This document shows positions 51,336 through 63,600 of a stretch of DNA of 64,000 nt, piece by piece. A program made the position numbers and the translations under genes. How positions within the stretch are numbered: the first letter of the stretch is position 1; the number at the start of each line of letters is the position of its first letter. The DNA is from Posidonia oceanica. Lineage: Eukaryota > Streptophyta > Magnoliopsida > Alismatales > Posidoniaceae. Location: NCBI GenBank assembly GCA_037176725.1, contig JAZBRS010000074.1, positions 65,972,001 through 66,036,000 on the forward strand, in the 5' to 3' direction. The notes under the pieces were generated by a model. That model was given only the letters and a program-made list of their open reading frames with translations. It was not told the origin of the DNA and made no database searches.

Positions 51336-53224
51336 AGGGGAGGCTGAGGATGCGCGGGAAGGCGGAGAGTGACGTCGGCGATCGTCCGGAGCTCCGGGGG
51401 TCGACTGGAGCTCGCTCTGCTGGTCGGAGTGTCCGGAGGAAAAGCAGCCGGCGCCGGAGAAGGAGGACTGTCCGGTGAGCTGATGACGGAGCAGGAGGAC
51501 CGGAAAGCCTATTCTAAAGGCTGGGGAAGCAAGAGAAGAAGGAGAGGAAGCTAGGGGAAGCAGTGATTACCTTTTCCCGTGCCTGAGTCGTTCCCCCGAC
51601 GTCAGTGACTTCAGCTGTCGCCGGTGGAGGCCGTCTGGTTGCTGCAGACGTTGCCGGCTGCTCGCGGAGGTTGGAATCACTTCAGAACGTCCCTCCGGTG
51701 CTTCCTGATCGACCGGACCGAAGTTCTACAGCTCATGTAACGTTTCGGCTTTTCTGGGTTCAGAGGATGCTGCCGGAGGCCGAGGGAGGTGTCCGCTGCT
51801 CGTCGGCTTGGATGGAGCGTTCTGGGAGATTGCTGGAGGTGCGGGGAGTGGTTCTGGGTGGTTGAATTGTTTTTTGGGAGGCTGTAGGTGGAGATTGGAA
51901 GTCGGCTGGTTTTCTGATCAGTGAGTGGTGTAAGTGTTTGTGGTGGAGTTTGGAAGCTGTGGTGAGCGGTTGGGTTCGAGGCCGGGGGCTTTAGAAAGGT
52001 GGAGGCCTGGTGAGTGACTGGGTGAAGTTTGGGGGGGAGTTGCGGGCTGGAGTGATGGGAATTGTGAGAGAATGGAGTTGGGTTGCAGGTCTGGTGATCA
52101 GGGTGTCTCTGGGAGGTTTTAGGTGGTTTCAGTGGGTGGAATGGCCGGGGAATGAGGCTGGGAAATGGCTGGGTTTTGGGTGAACTTGGGGGAGTAATTG
52201 GGAGAAGTGTGGAGGCTGTGAAGGTTGCTGGATTATTGGAAGAGATGGGGAGGGTCTGCTGGGGATTTCTGAAGGGAGATGAGAGGGGTCTGGGTGGAGA
52301 TTGCTCAGGAATGGAGGGCTCTCTCTCCGGGATGTCACAGGGACTCTCAAACTCTACCCTCACTGCTCCCTTTTCTCTCGAAACGGAGGATGAAGAGGAA
52401 GAGATCAGAAGCTGTTTCAGGTGGGGAAAAGAAGGTGGAATTCACACTGATGCCTCTCTGATCCGACGCTCACTCTCGGATGGCCAAAGGTCTTTGAAGG
52501 AGGGGAGAAATGGATGCTTATATTAGGCCGAGGGCTGCCGGTGCGCGCGCTGGTGATTTTCGAATTTCTCCGGCGCGAGTACTGCAGCAGACAAGAGGCG
52601 AATGCCGGCGAGACGACAGGCAATTAAGCCTCCCGGAATCGGTGCTGAGAGATGAGAGAGCGGCGGACGCTGTAGATGAAAGGATTGAAGGCTTCGAAAT
52701 TTGAATGGGTGGAGGGAGAGCTGTTGCAGCCAGTCGCGGGAGAGAAAATGCTGAAGAAAAACGCTGAGCTGAGGAAGAAGAAGGAAGAAGAAGAGGCATG
52801 GGCCGGAGAGAGAAAAGGATAATCCCGGAGAGAGAAAAGGATAATTTGAGTGGAAGAGGGTCTTAATGGTCTCGGAATGGGGTGAAAATTGGTGGGTGGG
52901 TAGTCTAGGGTTTAAAGTCTTGGGTCTGAAATTTTGGTTTGATTTTAAGGAGGTTTTGGAGGGGTTTCAAGGTGTAGAAAAAGGACAGTTTCACCTAAGT
53001 TTTCTAGGGTTTTTGGGAATGGGTCAGGCTTGGAAATTCCTAGGTTTTTGGGTAGGTTTGTTGAGTGGATAGTGGTGGGTTTTCCTATGAATTTTGGTTA
53101 GGTTTTGAGGTTGGGAAGGGGGGTAGAGGTTTAGGCCAAAATGGGCTGATTTTGAAGGGTTGAGAGGAGGGTTAGGGTTAGGGTTTGGTTGGGGGTCTAG
53201 GCCTGCCAAGATGGGGTGTCAACA

Positions 53225-53229
53225 AGGTA
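53225..53229. repeat. Target site duplication of El-6, right copy
   Basis: AGGTA, identical to 26352-26356. Confidence 0.9.
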
Positions 53230-53940
53230 ATGATGAGAAGTTGATCTAAAGAGGGGGATGAGATCATGATGAGAAATTAATCTAAAGAGGGGATGAGGTC
53301 ATGATGAGAAATTAAGCTAAAGAGGGGACGAGATCATGATGAGAAATTAAGCTAAAGAGGGGATGAGATAATGATGAGAAATTAAGCTAAAGAGGGGATG
53401 AGATCATGATGAGAAGTTAAGCTAAAGAGGGGGATGAGATCATGATGAGAGGTTAAGCTAAAGAGGGGATGAGATCATGATGAGAAATTAAGCTAAAGAG
53501 GGGGATGGGATAATGATGAGAGGTTAAGCTAAAGAGGGGATGAGATAATGATGAGAGGTTAAGCTAAAGAGGGGATGAGATCATGATGAGAAGTTAAGCT
53601 AAAGAGGGGGATGAGATCATGATGAGAAATTAAGCTAAAGAGGGGATGAGATCATGATGAGAAGTTAAGCTAAAGAGGGGGATGAGATCATGATGAGAAA
53701 TTAAGCTAAAGAGGGGATGAGATCATGATGAGAAGTTAAGCTAAAGAGGGGATGAGATAATGATGAGAGGTTAAGCTAAAGAGGGGATGAGATCATGATG
53801 AGAAGTTAAGCTAAAGAGGGGGATGAGATCATGATGAGAAATTAAGCTAAAGAGGGGATGAGATCATGATGAGAAGTTAAGCTAAAGAGGGGGATGAGAT
53901 CATGATGAGAAATTAAGCTAAAGAGGGGATTAGATCATGA
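53230..53940 (-). repeat. 33-34-bp tandem array, El-5
   Basis: About 21 units of the same repeat as at 33983. In its right half, units with AAGTTAAGC and units with AAATTAAGC alternate, which gives a dimeric higher-order repeat of about 67 bp that the El-6 array lacks. Confidence 0.88.
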
Positions 53941-54077
53941 TGAGAATGATAAGATATCGGACTTATCGGCCGGCAAAGAAGGGGTAAGGGAATGATGAGA
54001 AGAAACCATCCCTATGACGCCAGGAACGTCATAGGGGAAAGGGGGAGAGAATGATACCGTGGGGCGATCAAAAGATG

Positions 54078-54104
54078 CCCCTGGTGTCGGGATGACGCCA
54101 GGGG
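54078..54104 (-). repeat. Conserved CCCCTGGTGTC hairpin, El-5 first copy
   Basis: CCCCTGGTGTC / GACGCCAGGGG with loop GGGAT; one pair is of the T-G type on this strand (A/C on the sense strand). Confidence 0.85.
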
Positions 54105-54421
54105 TTGGCCAGCGCATCCATGGCATCGAAAGCAGAGAGTGATGACAAGAGTGTCGTGCTTGTCAGACGAGTAGTTTGGGGTACCAGCCCGCAAGGGATT
54201 CAGCTGAGGGCGATCAGCTGGGGTCTCAGCTGGGGATGACCGGCCGAGAAGAGTGTCAGGTTGACGGACCTTTCGCCGAGCAGTCTGGGGTGCCAGCCCG
54301 CAGAGATAATGATCCAGCTGGGGGCGACCAACTGGGGGCTCGACTGGGGATGACCAGCCGAGAAGAGGACTCAGTTGGGGATGATCAGCTGGGGATGATA
54401 CCACCGGGTGACCAAAAGATG

Positions 54422-54448
54422 CCCCTGGTATCAGGATGATACCAGGGG
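54422..54448 (-). repeat. Conserved CCCCTGGTATC hairpin, El-5 second copy
   Basis: Perfect 11-bp stem, loop AGGAT on the plus strand, identical to El-6 35129-35155. Confidence 0.87.
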
Positions 54449-54851
54449 ATGGTCGGTACGCCCCTGGCATCAGGATGCAAGGACAGATAGGCGAGTGGAT
54501 GGATGATAGGTTGACGGACCCATCGCCGAGCAGTTTGGGGTGCCAGCCCGCGAGGGACTCAGCTGAGGATGAACAGCTGAGGAGGATAACAGGTTGACGG
54601 ACCTTTCGCCGGGCAGTTTGGGGTGCCAGCCCATAGAGGACGGTGGTCCAGCTGGGGGCGACCAACTGGGGATGCCGGACAGCGGAGCTGAGTGTCGCGG
54701 GCCTGCAGATGCTCTAGGCTCCGGATTGGGTGCTGAGGACTTCGCCGCGCTGGGATGTCTGCAAGTCTGATTAGAGGGCCCAAGATAATGATGACGATGA
54801 TATGCAATGCAGCAAAGAGTCTTGATGTGCAAGCAGAAAGCAGAAACAGCT

Positions 54852-54857
54852 TTTATT
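54852..54857 (-). terminator. Candidate poly(A) signal after El-5 accessory ORF
   Basis: AATAAA in sense about 90 bases after the ORF stop, as in El-6. Confidence 0.45.
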
Positions 54858-54943
54858 GATATGATCTTGATAAGTACAATGCCTGAGGCAGGCCAGAAAT
54901 GTACAGCACAAAAAAAAAGACCACATGATGATCGCACAAAGGC

Positions 54944-56146
54944 CTAGTCAACCCGGGCCTTCTTTGGCTGCCTGGAGTCGGGGAATAAGGGGCCGCCTGG
55001 CGGGACTTCAGTGATTGGCCAGAGCTGTCGGACTTCCGCTTCATAATCAGAAGTGCATCCAGTACCTCTCACAGCTGCAACGTCTGTAGATTGGACCCCA
55101 TGCTGCATCAGACTAGCAAGCTTCTTGGTTGGGGCAGTGGTGCTGAGAGGGTACATCTGTAGAAGCTCGGGCGCTGTACTGTCAATGAAGGCGCCCTGCT
55201 GGAAGCCGAACTGGCGCATGACCCTGATTGGGTGGTACTCTACGCCTGCTGTGAAGCCTGGAAGAATGATCAGCCGCGTGTCACGCGCGCTGAAGAAGAT
55301 TGTGAATGGCTCTGCTGCAGAGGGAATGATGCGCCAGATCACAGCGTCGTCAGTCAATGCTGACAGCCTCTCGTATTCGTTTTTTACGCTCTTGTCTGTT
55401 CTGGTACGGGCGCTGCTGCAGTATGCTTCGAAGGCGTGTACTTGAGGGCGCAAGAAGTCCATTTCTAAGTGCGCGATCAGCCAGACTTGTATAAGTGCTC
55501 CGCAACCGTGGAAGTGGCGGCAGCGATGAGAAATGCGGTCCAGCCCACGATAAGTCTCTGCCAAGACAACTGGTGCCAGATCTATATGCTGGGTCACCAC
55601 AGCTAATGCAATCTCTGCAACCTCGATGGCCACTGTCAGTCGGCCATGAGTAAAGATTAGTTCGCCCAGAAAGCAGATGACGAATCCTCGGAGCCACAGC
55701 TCATCTCCGAGGTCAGCACGCTTGTTCAAGATTTCATCAAAGTGCGCAAGGCGAAGCATAGGCTCTGGTCCACTGGTGCAGATTAGCTTCTGTTGGCAGT
55801 CTTGAGTGGAGAGTCCAGTCAGTTGGCTCAGGACCCGGAGATATCCGTCGCGCCTCATGAAAACAGGCAGCCCCAAGATCTTTGAAAAGCCGCAGATCCG
55901 ACGCACCTCTTCCAGTGTAGGTGTCAGCTCAGTCTTGTTGAAACGGAAGACATGATGCGCCGGCTTCCAGAATCTCGCGGCGGCACACAGAAGGTGGCGG
56001 CTGACCTCCACATCAGCAGCCTTTAGTAGCTTAGTTGGTATGCCCCACAGGCGCAACTTTTCCCAGTCTTGTAGAGTGAGCCTGCTGATCCACTCTCGCA
56101 GGGTTTCCGAGCAGTGTGCGGGAGTCAACAGAGTAGGAAAACCCAT
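54944..56146 (-). CDS. El-5 accessory ORF (DUF7745 / plant-mobile-domain-like protein)
   Basis: 400 aa, intact, start MGFPTLLTP at 56146, the same length as the El-6 and El-2 copies. It differs from the El-6 protein by scattered substitutions only, for example CGFSKILGLP for CGFSKILGPP. The frame is open 34 codons upstream, but that part is not conserved with El-2. An acceptor-like GCAG then GTACC lies at about 56194, and AATAAA follows the stop. The family assignment rests on the same recalled motifs as for El-6. The molecular role is unknown; conservation in all three copies suggests use by the element and not a captured bystander. Confidence 0.85.
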   Translation of the reverse strand: MGFPTLLTPAHCSETLREWISRLTLQDWEKLRLWGIPTKLLKAADVEVSRHLLCAAARFWKPAHHVFRFNKTELTPTLEEVRRICGFSKILGLPVFMRRDGYLRVLSQLTGLSTQDCQQKLICTSGPEPMLRLAHFDEILNKRADLGDELWLRGFVICFLGELIFTHGRLTVAIEVAEIALAVVTQHIDLAPVVLAETYRGLDRISHRCRHFHGCGALIQVWLIAHLEMDFLRPQVHAFEAYCSSARTRTDKSVKNEYERLSALTDDAVIWRIIPSAAEPFTIFFSARDTRLIILPGFTAGVEYHPIRVMRQFGFQQGAFIDSTAPELLQMYPLSTTAPTKKLASLMQHGVQSTDVAAVRGTGCTSDYEAEVRQLWPITEVPPGGPLFPDSRQPKKARVD

Positions 56147-57649
56147 TGCACTGGTTGCAGAAGACAGGCTGATTGCTGCAAGGCTTGAGGTACCTGCTTT
56201 TAATAAATAGTCAGATCTCGCAGGCATATAATCTTTGACAATAAGCAAAAGCTGAGACTGAAAATGTAGTTCCAGTATGTATTCAGCAGTTGATAACAGA
56301 ACATGGCAGCTAAGCAGAAATGAATAAAGGGAATTGGCAGCAGTCTGGTGAAAAGCGGGGGCGAGGGCCGGCAGGGGATGTGGACTGGCGCAGCTTGAGT
56401 GTCGTCGGTGCGCTCTGCTGGGGAAGAGTACTGTCTCAGGGCCTGAGCGTGTTGCAGAGCGGAGGGATTGGCGGAAGGGGAAAGGAAAGAAGGAAGATGC
56501 ATGAATGCAAGATGCTAGTGATACGCTTATGTGGATGAATATTATTGGATGACTAAGTATGTTTGAATGGATGGATATGCTTGGGTGGATGGGTATGCTT
56601 GAGTGGATGGTTATGCTTGGGTGGATGCTTGAATGCCCTCAGCGTACGGAGTGCTTTGGTGCCTGCTGCAGAGGAAGGGAGTGGTCCTTGACTCACCGGG
56701 CCCTACTCAGACTCTCGGCTTATTGGTGGCGCTCCGGAACAGGTCGTTGGCACTATACAGGTGGTGATGTGGTGAGGACAGGCTACTGGCTGCACTCTTA
56801 GGACCTACACCTATTCTTTCAGCTCTCTCTTTTTTTTGAAAGGTTTCTCCCTCATAGGTATGCAGTCTTTCTCTGCCCCTAGCTGGGAGAGGATATGTGT
56901 TTGCTCTTGGGAGGATGTGGTAGACCCCTTTTTCAGGCTTGACATGCTGGGGATCTTTGGTAAAGTATGGGGGATAACGGGGCCTGTGTTTTTCGGGCTA
57001 CATTGCCCTTTTTCTTCTTCTTTTTTTTTGTTTTGCTTGCTTTTCTCCTTTTTTGTTTTTGTTTTTGTTCTATCTCTTTTTTCTCTTTTTTTTTGATTTC
57101 TTTTTTTTTTTTTTTTTTTAGGCTTTTGCTATCCCCATTCTGGTGGCAAAAGAAGGGTGCTTGAAATGTAATGGATTCAGATTTTGGGTTTGCTGTGTGA
57201 TGGGTAGAAGGAGCAGGGTTAGACTGCACACCCCTATCTCTAGGGCCGGCTTCTGTCTTCGTCTTCTGTCCCTTTGAGGTGCCCAAATCTAGATGTCTAT
57301 TCTCACTTTTTTTCAAGCTCACATCCTAACATTTTTTCTCCCTCAGAGGTGTATGTCCTTGTGAGATTGGGCAGTTCGCCCGTCCTAATTGGTGGTGGCT
57401 CCCTCACTTGCTGAGACATCTAAGTAGTGCCAGGTGAGGCAGGGTGACTCTTTCCAGAGCAGGCAAGCACTTCCGGTTGTCATCACCGGGCGAAAGACGT
57501 GATGTTTGAGAGGATGACAATGATGATTTGAAAAGAAAGGGGGCGAGAGTTGGAAGGATGACGATGATGATTTGAAATAGAATTGAAGTAAGAGGGCGAG
57601 AATGTAGATGCAGGTGGGAGAAGGGCATCTGCAACGGGGCCGCTTTCGG
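56147..57649 (-). other. El-5 spacer between integrase and accessory ORF
   Basis: Collinear with 36857-38381. The A tract in sense (about 57102-57119) is a little shorter, the GGATGGNTATGCTTG repeat is expanded (about 56565-56630), and the GATGACGATGATGATTTG repeat has fewer copies (about 57510-57580). No gene. Confidence 0.65.
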
Positions 57650-60600
57650 CTACTGATAGTACTTCTTTAGATAGCAGAGGTTGACGGGCTCAGATTGCTC
57701 GACTTGGTCCATATCTTCAAGGGTTACAGCGCCTCCCGAAAAGATCTGCTTGACCACAAAGGGGCCACGCCAATTGGGTCGGAATTTCCCTCGACCGTCA
57801 GGCAAATGAATGGCACGCAAGACAAGGTCCCCTGGCTGGAAGCTTCTGGGCTGGACCTTCTTCAAGAATGCTCTGGCCATCCGCTTCTGATAGCAGTGAG
57901 CGTTGTGCATGGCTTGCAATCTGCGCTCATCAATCAAGTTCAGTTGGATGCAGCGGTCTTCGACCCATTCTGCTTCTTCCAACTCAGCTTCCCGCAGGAT
58001 CCGCAGAGAGGGGATCTCCACTTCAACAGGTAACACCGCCTCCATGCCGTACACCAGAGAGTACGGGGTGGCTCCTGTAGAGGTCCGGATTGATGTCCTG
58101 TACGCCCAGAGCGCGTACGGGAGCTTGTCGTGCCAATCCTTGTGGATTTCTACCATTTTCTTCAGGATCTTGACAATGTTCTTGTTTGCAGATTCCACTG
58201 CTCCGTTCATCTGAGGCCGATAAGGTGAGGATCGATGGTGCTTGATTCTGAGACTTTGCAGGTATTCTTCGATCCTTTTGGCAATGAAGTTTGAGCCGTT
58301 ATCAGAGATGACAGAGTACGGGACCCCATATCGGGCAACAATATTGTTTCTGATAAATTTTTCTGTTGCCGCGGCGGTGACTGTCTTGTAAGAGGCTGCT
58401 TCCACCCACTTGGTAAAGTAATCGATCGCTACCAGAATGTAACGATGACCATTTGAAGCAGCAAGGTGGATGGCGCCGATGACATCGATCCCCCAGGTGG
58501 AGAAAGGCCATGGCGAAGACATGTTGTACAGCTGATGTGGAGGGGCCTTGATGAAGTTTCCATGGATCTGACAATTGTGGCATCTACGCACGAACCGGCA
58601 GCAGTCGGCTTCCATGGTCTGCCAGAAATATCCTTGCAGCATGATCTTCTTGGCCAGGAGGACGCCGTTCATGTGCGGGCCACAGGTCCCCGCATGCACT
58701 TGAAGCATCAGCGTGTCAGCCTCCGATTTGTTCAGGCAGCGCAGTAGCATCTGATTGTATGACCTTCTGTACAGCTGCCCGGCCCCTAACACATACTTCG
58801 ACGCCAGACGCGCCAAAGTCCTCTTGTCTGTTGCTGTGATATCAGGAGGAAAGCTACCAGATTCCAGAAAAGATTTTATGTCCTGATACCAAGGCTGCCC
58901 CTCTGCGGGATCCGCTTCTTCTATGCTCATGCAGTATGCAGGCTGTTCAATGCGAGTGACTGATACATCCACAGTGCTGTCTTCAGAAATGGTGAGCCAG
59001 GATGCCAGAGTTGCTAGCGCGTCTGCATATGCGTTCTTTGCTCTGTTCAGGTATGTGAAGCGGATGCTCTTGAATTCTTTCATCAGCCTCAGCAGGTGTT
59101 CGTGATACGGCACAAGCTTGGGATCTTTTGTCTTCCATTCGCCGTTCACTTGAGAAATTACCAGCATGGCATCGCCGTGCACATGCAGCTTCTGCACCTC
59201 ATGCTCGAGGGCGACTCTCAACCCCAGGATGCATGCTTCGTACTCTGCTTCGTTGTTTGTGCAGGTGAAAGTCAGCTTCCTCGCGAAAGGAGTCATCTGT
59301 CCTTGGGGCGTGGTCAGCACTGCACCTACGCCTCGGCCCTTCTTGTTGACTGCACCATCAAAGTAGAGCTGCCATTCCTCTGCTTCTTTAGGATCTTTTT
59401 GCTCAGAGTCCTCCATTGCAAAGAGAATGTCTTCATCAGGGAACTGCGTCTGGAGGGGTTGGTATTCAGGCAGAGGAAGGTCGGCGAGATGGTCTGCCAT
59501 TGCTTGACCCTTCATGGATTTCTGCGTGACAAAGGTGATGTCGTACTGAGACAATAACACCTGCCACTTAGCACATCTGCCCACCATGGCCGGCTTCTGG
59601 AAGAGGAATTTGATGGGATCGTGCCGGCATAAGAGCTGCACTGGGTATGCCATCATGTAGTGTCTCAGCTTCTGTGCAGCCCAGACAAGTGACAAGCAAG
59701 TCTTCTCTAGTGTTGTGTACCTGGCTTCACATTCATTAAATTTCTTGCTCAGGTAGTAGATGGCGCGCTCCTTTCTACCAGATTCGTCATGTTGGCCCAA
59801 GACGGCGCCCATGGAATGTTGCGTGGTAGAAAGGTAGAGAAGCAAAGGTCTCCCCGGCGTAGGCGGGACCAGGACAGGAGGCTTAATCAACAGCTGCTTG
59901 ATCTTGGCAAATGCAGCCTGACACTCCTCGCTCCAGTGAATCTGCGCATTCTTCCTCAGGAGCTTGAATATGGGTTCACAGATGGGCGTAAGCTGTGCAA
60001 TGAAGCGACTGATGTATTGTAAACGCCCAAGCAGACTTCTGACTTCTTTTTCAGTTCTAGGGGGTGGCATGTCCACGATGGCTTGTGCTTTCAACGGGTC
60101 CACCTCAATCCCCCTTTGGCTAACAATGTAGCCGAGCAATTTGCCAGAAGATACCCCGAATACGCACTTCTTGGGATTCAGGCGCAGCTTGTACTTCCGT
60201 AGACGGTTAAAGAGCTTTCTGAGACAGGCAAGATGATCCTCGGGCTCTTTGGTTTTGGCAATCATATCGTCTACATAGACCTCCACTTCTTGGTGCATGA
60301 GGTCGTGGAATAGCGCAGTCATGGCCCTTTGATAGGTTGCACCAGCATTCTTCAGGCCGAACGGCATGACTTGGTAGCAGAAGACTCCCCAAGGGGTGAT
60401 GAATGAAGTCTTTTCCATGTCCTCTTCTGCCATTTTGATCTGATTGTATCCAGAAAAGCCGTCCATGAAGGAGAGCATTTTGTGGCCCGCTGTATTGTCG
60501 ACTAGGACGTCAATGTGGGGCAATGGAAAGTCGTCCTTGGGACTCGCCTTGTTCAGGTCCCTGTAGTCGATGCAGATCCGGATTCGGCCATCTTTCTTGG

Positions 60601-63600
60601 GCACAGGTACAATGTTTGCCAGCCATTCAGGATAAAGAACGACCTTCAGAAAGTTGACTCCAAGCTGCTTCATTATCTCTTCTTTGATCATGAGCAGCCA
60701 CTGCGGTCGCCATCTTCTCAATTTCTGCTTTACTGGCTTGGCATCCGGATTTAAGGGCAGATTGTGCACCACTATCTCTATGTCAAGGCCGACCATATCT
60801 TCATAATTCCAGGCGAAGACATCCGCATATTCTTTCAGGAATGCGATGAATTCAGCTCGAGCCTGGGTGGACAGCTGGGCACTGATGCAAACTTCTCTGA
60901 CTTCCTCAGCTGTGCCGATGTTGACAACCTCCATTTCTTCTTCGACATGGAGGTTGGGGCCTTCTGGGTCGTCGTCATAGGGCCGGAACTCGGGCAAAGG
61001 TTCGTCAGTCTCATCTATGCCCGTATCATCCTCCTCTCCATAGGCAATAAGTTCTGAGAGGATCTCTTTCTCAAAGGAAGGGCTTGTGATGTTAAAAGAG
61101 TGCATGTGTTCCGCTGCTTGGCCCTGGTGACGCTTTAGGATGGTCACGCTCACCCGAGTATTCTTGTAGCCTCGGTGCGCGACCTTCGTCCCAGCAACTC
61201 CTTCTACTGCTTGCTCTGGCCTGACTGATTCTGCTGAGTGCTCTGTTGATACTGCTGAGGGCTCAACTGATTCTGCTGCTGATACCGCTGACTGCTCTGC
61301 TGCTGAGGCTGCAGACTGCTCTGCTGCTGCTGTATTTGCTGCTGATGCTCCCCCCTCTGGGTCTTCTAGTGTGCTTGAGGAGGATATGCCAGACTGGCGG
61401 CTAATCTGGTTACTGCCGCTCGATATATTGCTCAGGTGAGGCATGGGTTGCACAAACCACCTAGACCCACCTTCTGGTTGAAGAGTGATGAGCTCATCTG
61501 GTCTAGGGGAGTCCGGCATTGCTGAGTCTTCCAGGACCATGATAGAAGCATGGTCCTCTTGCAGAGGAGGATCCGTGACTACGGCTTTTCCTTTCCTTTC
61601 TGCAGCTTGGTGATCTGCCAGGTCTTCTGTTATCGACTTGATCTGTTCTTGATAGAGTAGCTCTAAGTCGGACATCCAAGAATCGACCTGGGCTTCTATC
61701 GCCGCTCCTTCTTCCTCGTCTGAGGGGGAGTTGACGTAGTAGGCGCCGGGGGCCTGCGGCACTGGCCCGGCTGCAAGACGGATCGTTGCCCTTGGAATCT
61801 GCATGATCTGGTTCACGGGTGCGTCCGCTGATGGCAGTTCAGATGTAGAAGGCCCAAATAGACAGGCCAGTGGTGCTGCTGATGGATAAGCTTCCAGGGT
61901 CACTGCGGAAGAGTAAACAGGGGTGCTCCTTGGAGGGCTCAAGGGCCCGGAGAGTGTAGTGCTCAGTTGGCCTTTTGTATCGGGCCGTAACTGAGAGAGC
62001 GCAGCCTCTGACGCCATAGGGTCTTGCAATGAGAGCTGCTGCGGGTCGTCAGGAGAATGCAGAGCGGACTGGGCCAACTGCATTCCTGAAGATGATGCTG
62101 AGGGAGCGGGCTGGGCCACGCTGCCGACTGAGTTGATGGACTGCCCCTCCAGAGATGGGGGCAGTGGCACTGATGTTGCTGTGACCGCTGGTAGCATGCT
62201 TGGTTCTGCCAAGAGGAGTGTCTCTGACTCCTGCACTGCTGCTGACTGTTCTTGAGAAGCTGGTGTGGCTGGAAAAGGATGAGAACTTGCATTTGCCACA
62301 GGGCCTGCTGAACTGCCTGCTGTTTCTGCCAGAGGGAGAGCTAAATAAATTGACTGTGGGGCCTCTGCTCTAACCACTGTTTCTGCTGAATTGATTGGGA
62401 CTGCCTCTGTTGCATCAGACTGCTCCTCATCCGAGTAGTAGTCCTCAACACACACCCAATCCTCTATCGGCGTTGCGGCTTGGTAGTCGGTTGATCCCAG
62501 AATTCCTGCACTGGTAAAGTTAGTGAGGTCTCTGGGAATGGCTGGTGCACGATCTCTGAGTTGAAAGCAGTGATCTTCGTCGAGCTTTGGTTCGTAGCCG
62601 AGACCTTCAGACTTCCTTCGCTCCACTGCTACGATCGGCTCCGCGATCCCTTGGCCGTGACGCCCGAGCGGCGTACCCTTTGTGTAACCCCACCTGTGAC
62701 ATACATTCTCGACCATTCGAAAGGGGTTGCTGTGAACGGTCAAGGAGTTGACACGTTCAAGATCAGGAACGAAGTTAACTGGCTCGCACCGGTTAACGCG
62801 ATAGAGGGCTTCAGAAATCTCGGGGTCAAATGGGATGGATTGCGAAGACACGAGAGAGACTGCTTCAATCCGCTCCTTCTCAAAGTTCTCCGCCATGACG
62901 ACAATGACATCATCGCCACGACGGTACTTTATCATTCGATGGAGGGTCGAAGGAAGGACCTGATGCTTGTGAAGCCAAGGGCGCCCAAGCAGAAGATTGA
63001 AGTTAGGCTTCAAGTCGACGACATAGAATTCTACGTCGAAGATGACCGGACCGATAGCCAGAGGGATAATCAGAATCCCTATAGCGTCATGGTGAGTGTT
63101 GTCAAAAGCAGTCATTCCCTTCACAGCTGGCGTGATATCCTCGGCTCTGAATCCGAGCTTGGTTGCTGTACGCAAGGGGCAGACGTTAAGGCCTGACCCG
63201 TTATCAACCAGTGTTAGGGGAATGCGAAAGTTTTTGAACTGCACCGTGACGAATAGGGGCTGGTTGTGATTAATCCCCGCCGGAGGCAGCTCATCACTCG
63301 TAAAAGAGATGACCTGGGGCTCCGCGATTAACCCAACCATGCTCTCCAAGGCAGAAGGCTCAATGGACTGGGACACACGAGCAGCCTGGAACACACGAAG
63401 AAAGGCCTCGCGATGTTCGGCAGAAGTGTGGATCAAATCCCAGATGGAGATGTCGGCTTTAACCTTCTTAAGCTGGGAGGTTAGGTCTGCTCTAGGTTGG
63501 TCTCTCCTAGCAGCTGGAGGGGTGATTCTAGCAGGTTCTATAGGGGTAGTGGCAGGAAGCTGGGTTACTACAGGCCGGCTAGGGGCTTGGCTAACTACAG

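Larger units (their letters stand above)
26357..53224 (-). mobile_element. El-6: complete 26.9-kb Tat/Ogre element
   Basis: Both LTRs, PBS, PPT, all coding domains and a 5-bp target duplication are present, so both ends are certain. It is inserted in the 3' noncoding repeat array of El-5, a copy of the same family and orientation. The two LTRs differ by few substitutions by eye, which points to a recent insertion, but the 5' LTR has later deletions and the polyprotein frame is broken twice. Confidence 0.95.
48493..53224 (-). mobile_element. 5' LTR of El-6, with internal deletions
   Basis: 4,732 bp, nearly identical to the 3' LTR outside two gaps. About 1.2 kb, matching roughly 30655-31870 of the 3' LTR (all of the T-rich block), is missing at about 52806, with GGCCGGA joined to GAGAGAAAAGG; about 36 bp are missing near 53192. 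Both gaps must postdate insertion. PBS-like motif at about 48609-48622. Confidence 0.93.
53941..54851 (-). other. El-5 3' noncoding region, distal hairpin block
   Basis: Collinear with 34657-35558 of El-6. It has one copy of the 55-bp repeat, then CCCTATGACG...CGTCATAGGG, then the two conserved CCCCTGGT hairpins and the CAGCTGGGG/GTTGACGGACC words. No gene. Confidence 0.7.

Noticed and set aside
57650..57800. Integrase chromodomain, which would point to chromoviruses
   Set aside because: The C-terminus ends shortly after the GPF motif with no room for a chromodomain; fits Tat.
62561..63196. 211-codon plus-strand ORF (and 43317-43829, 39834-40289, 59096-59557)
   Set aside because: Antisense shadows of the conserved protease and RNase H coding frames.
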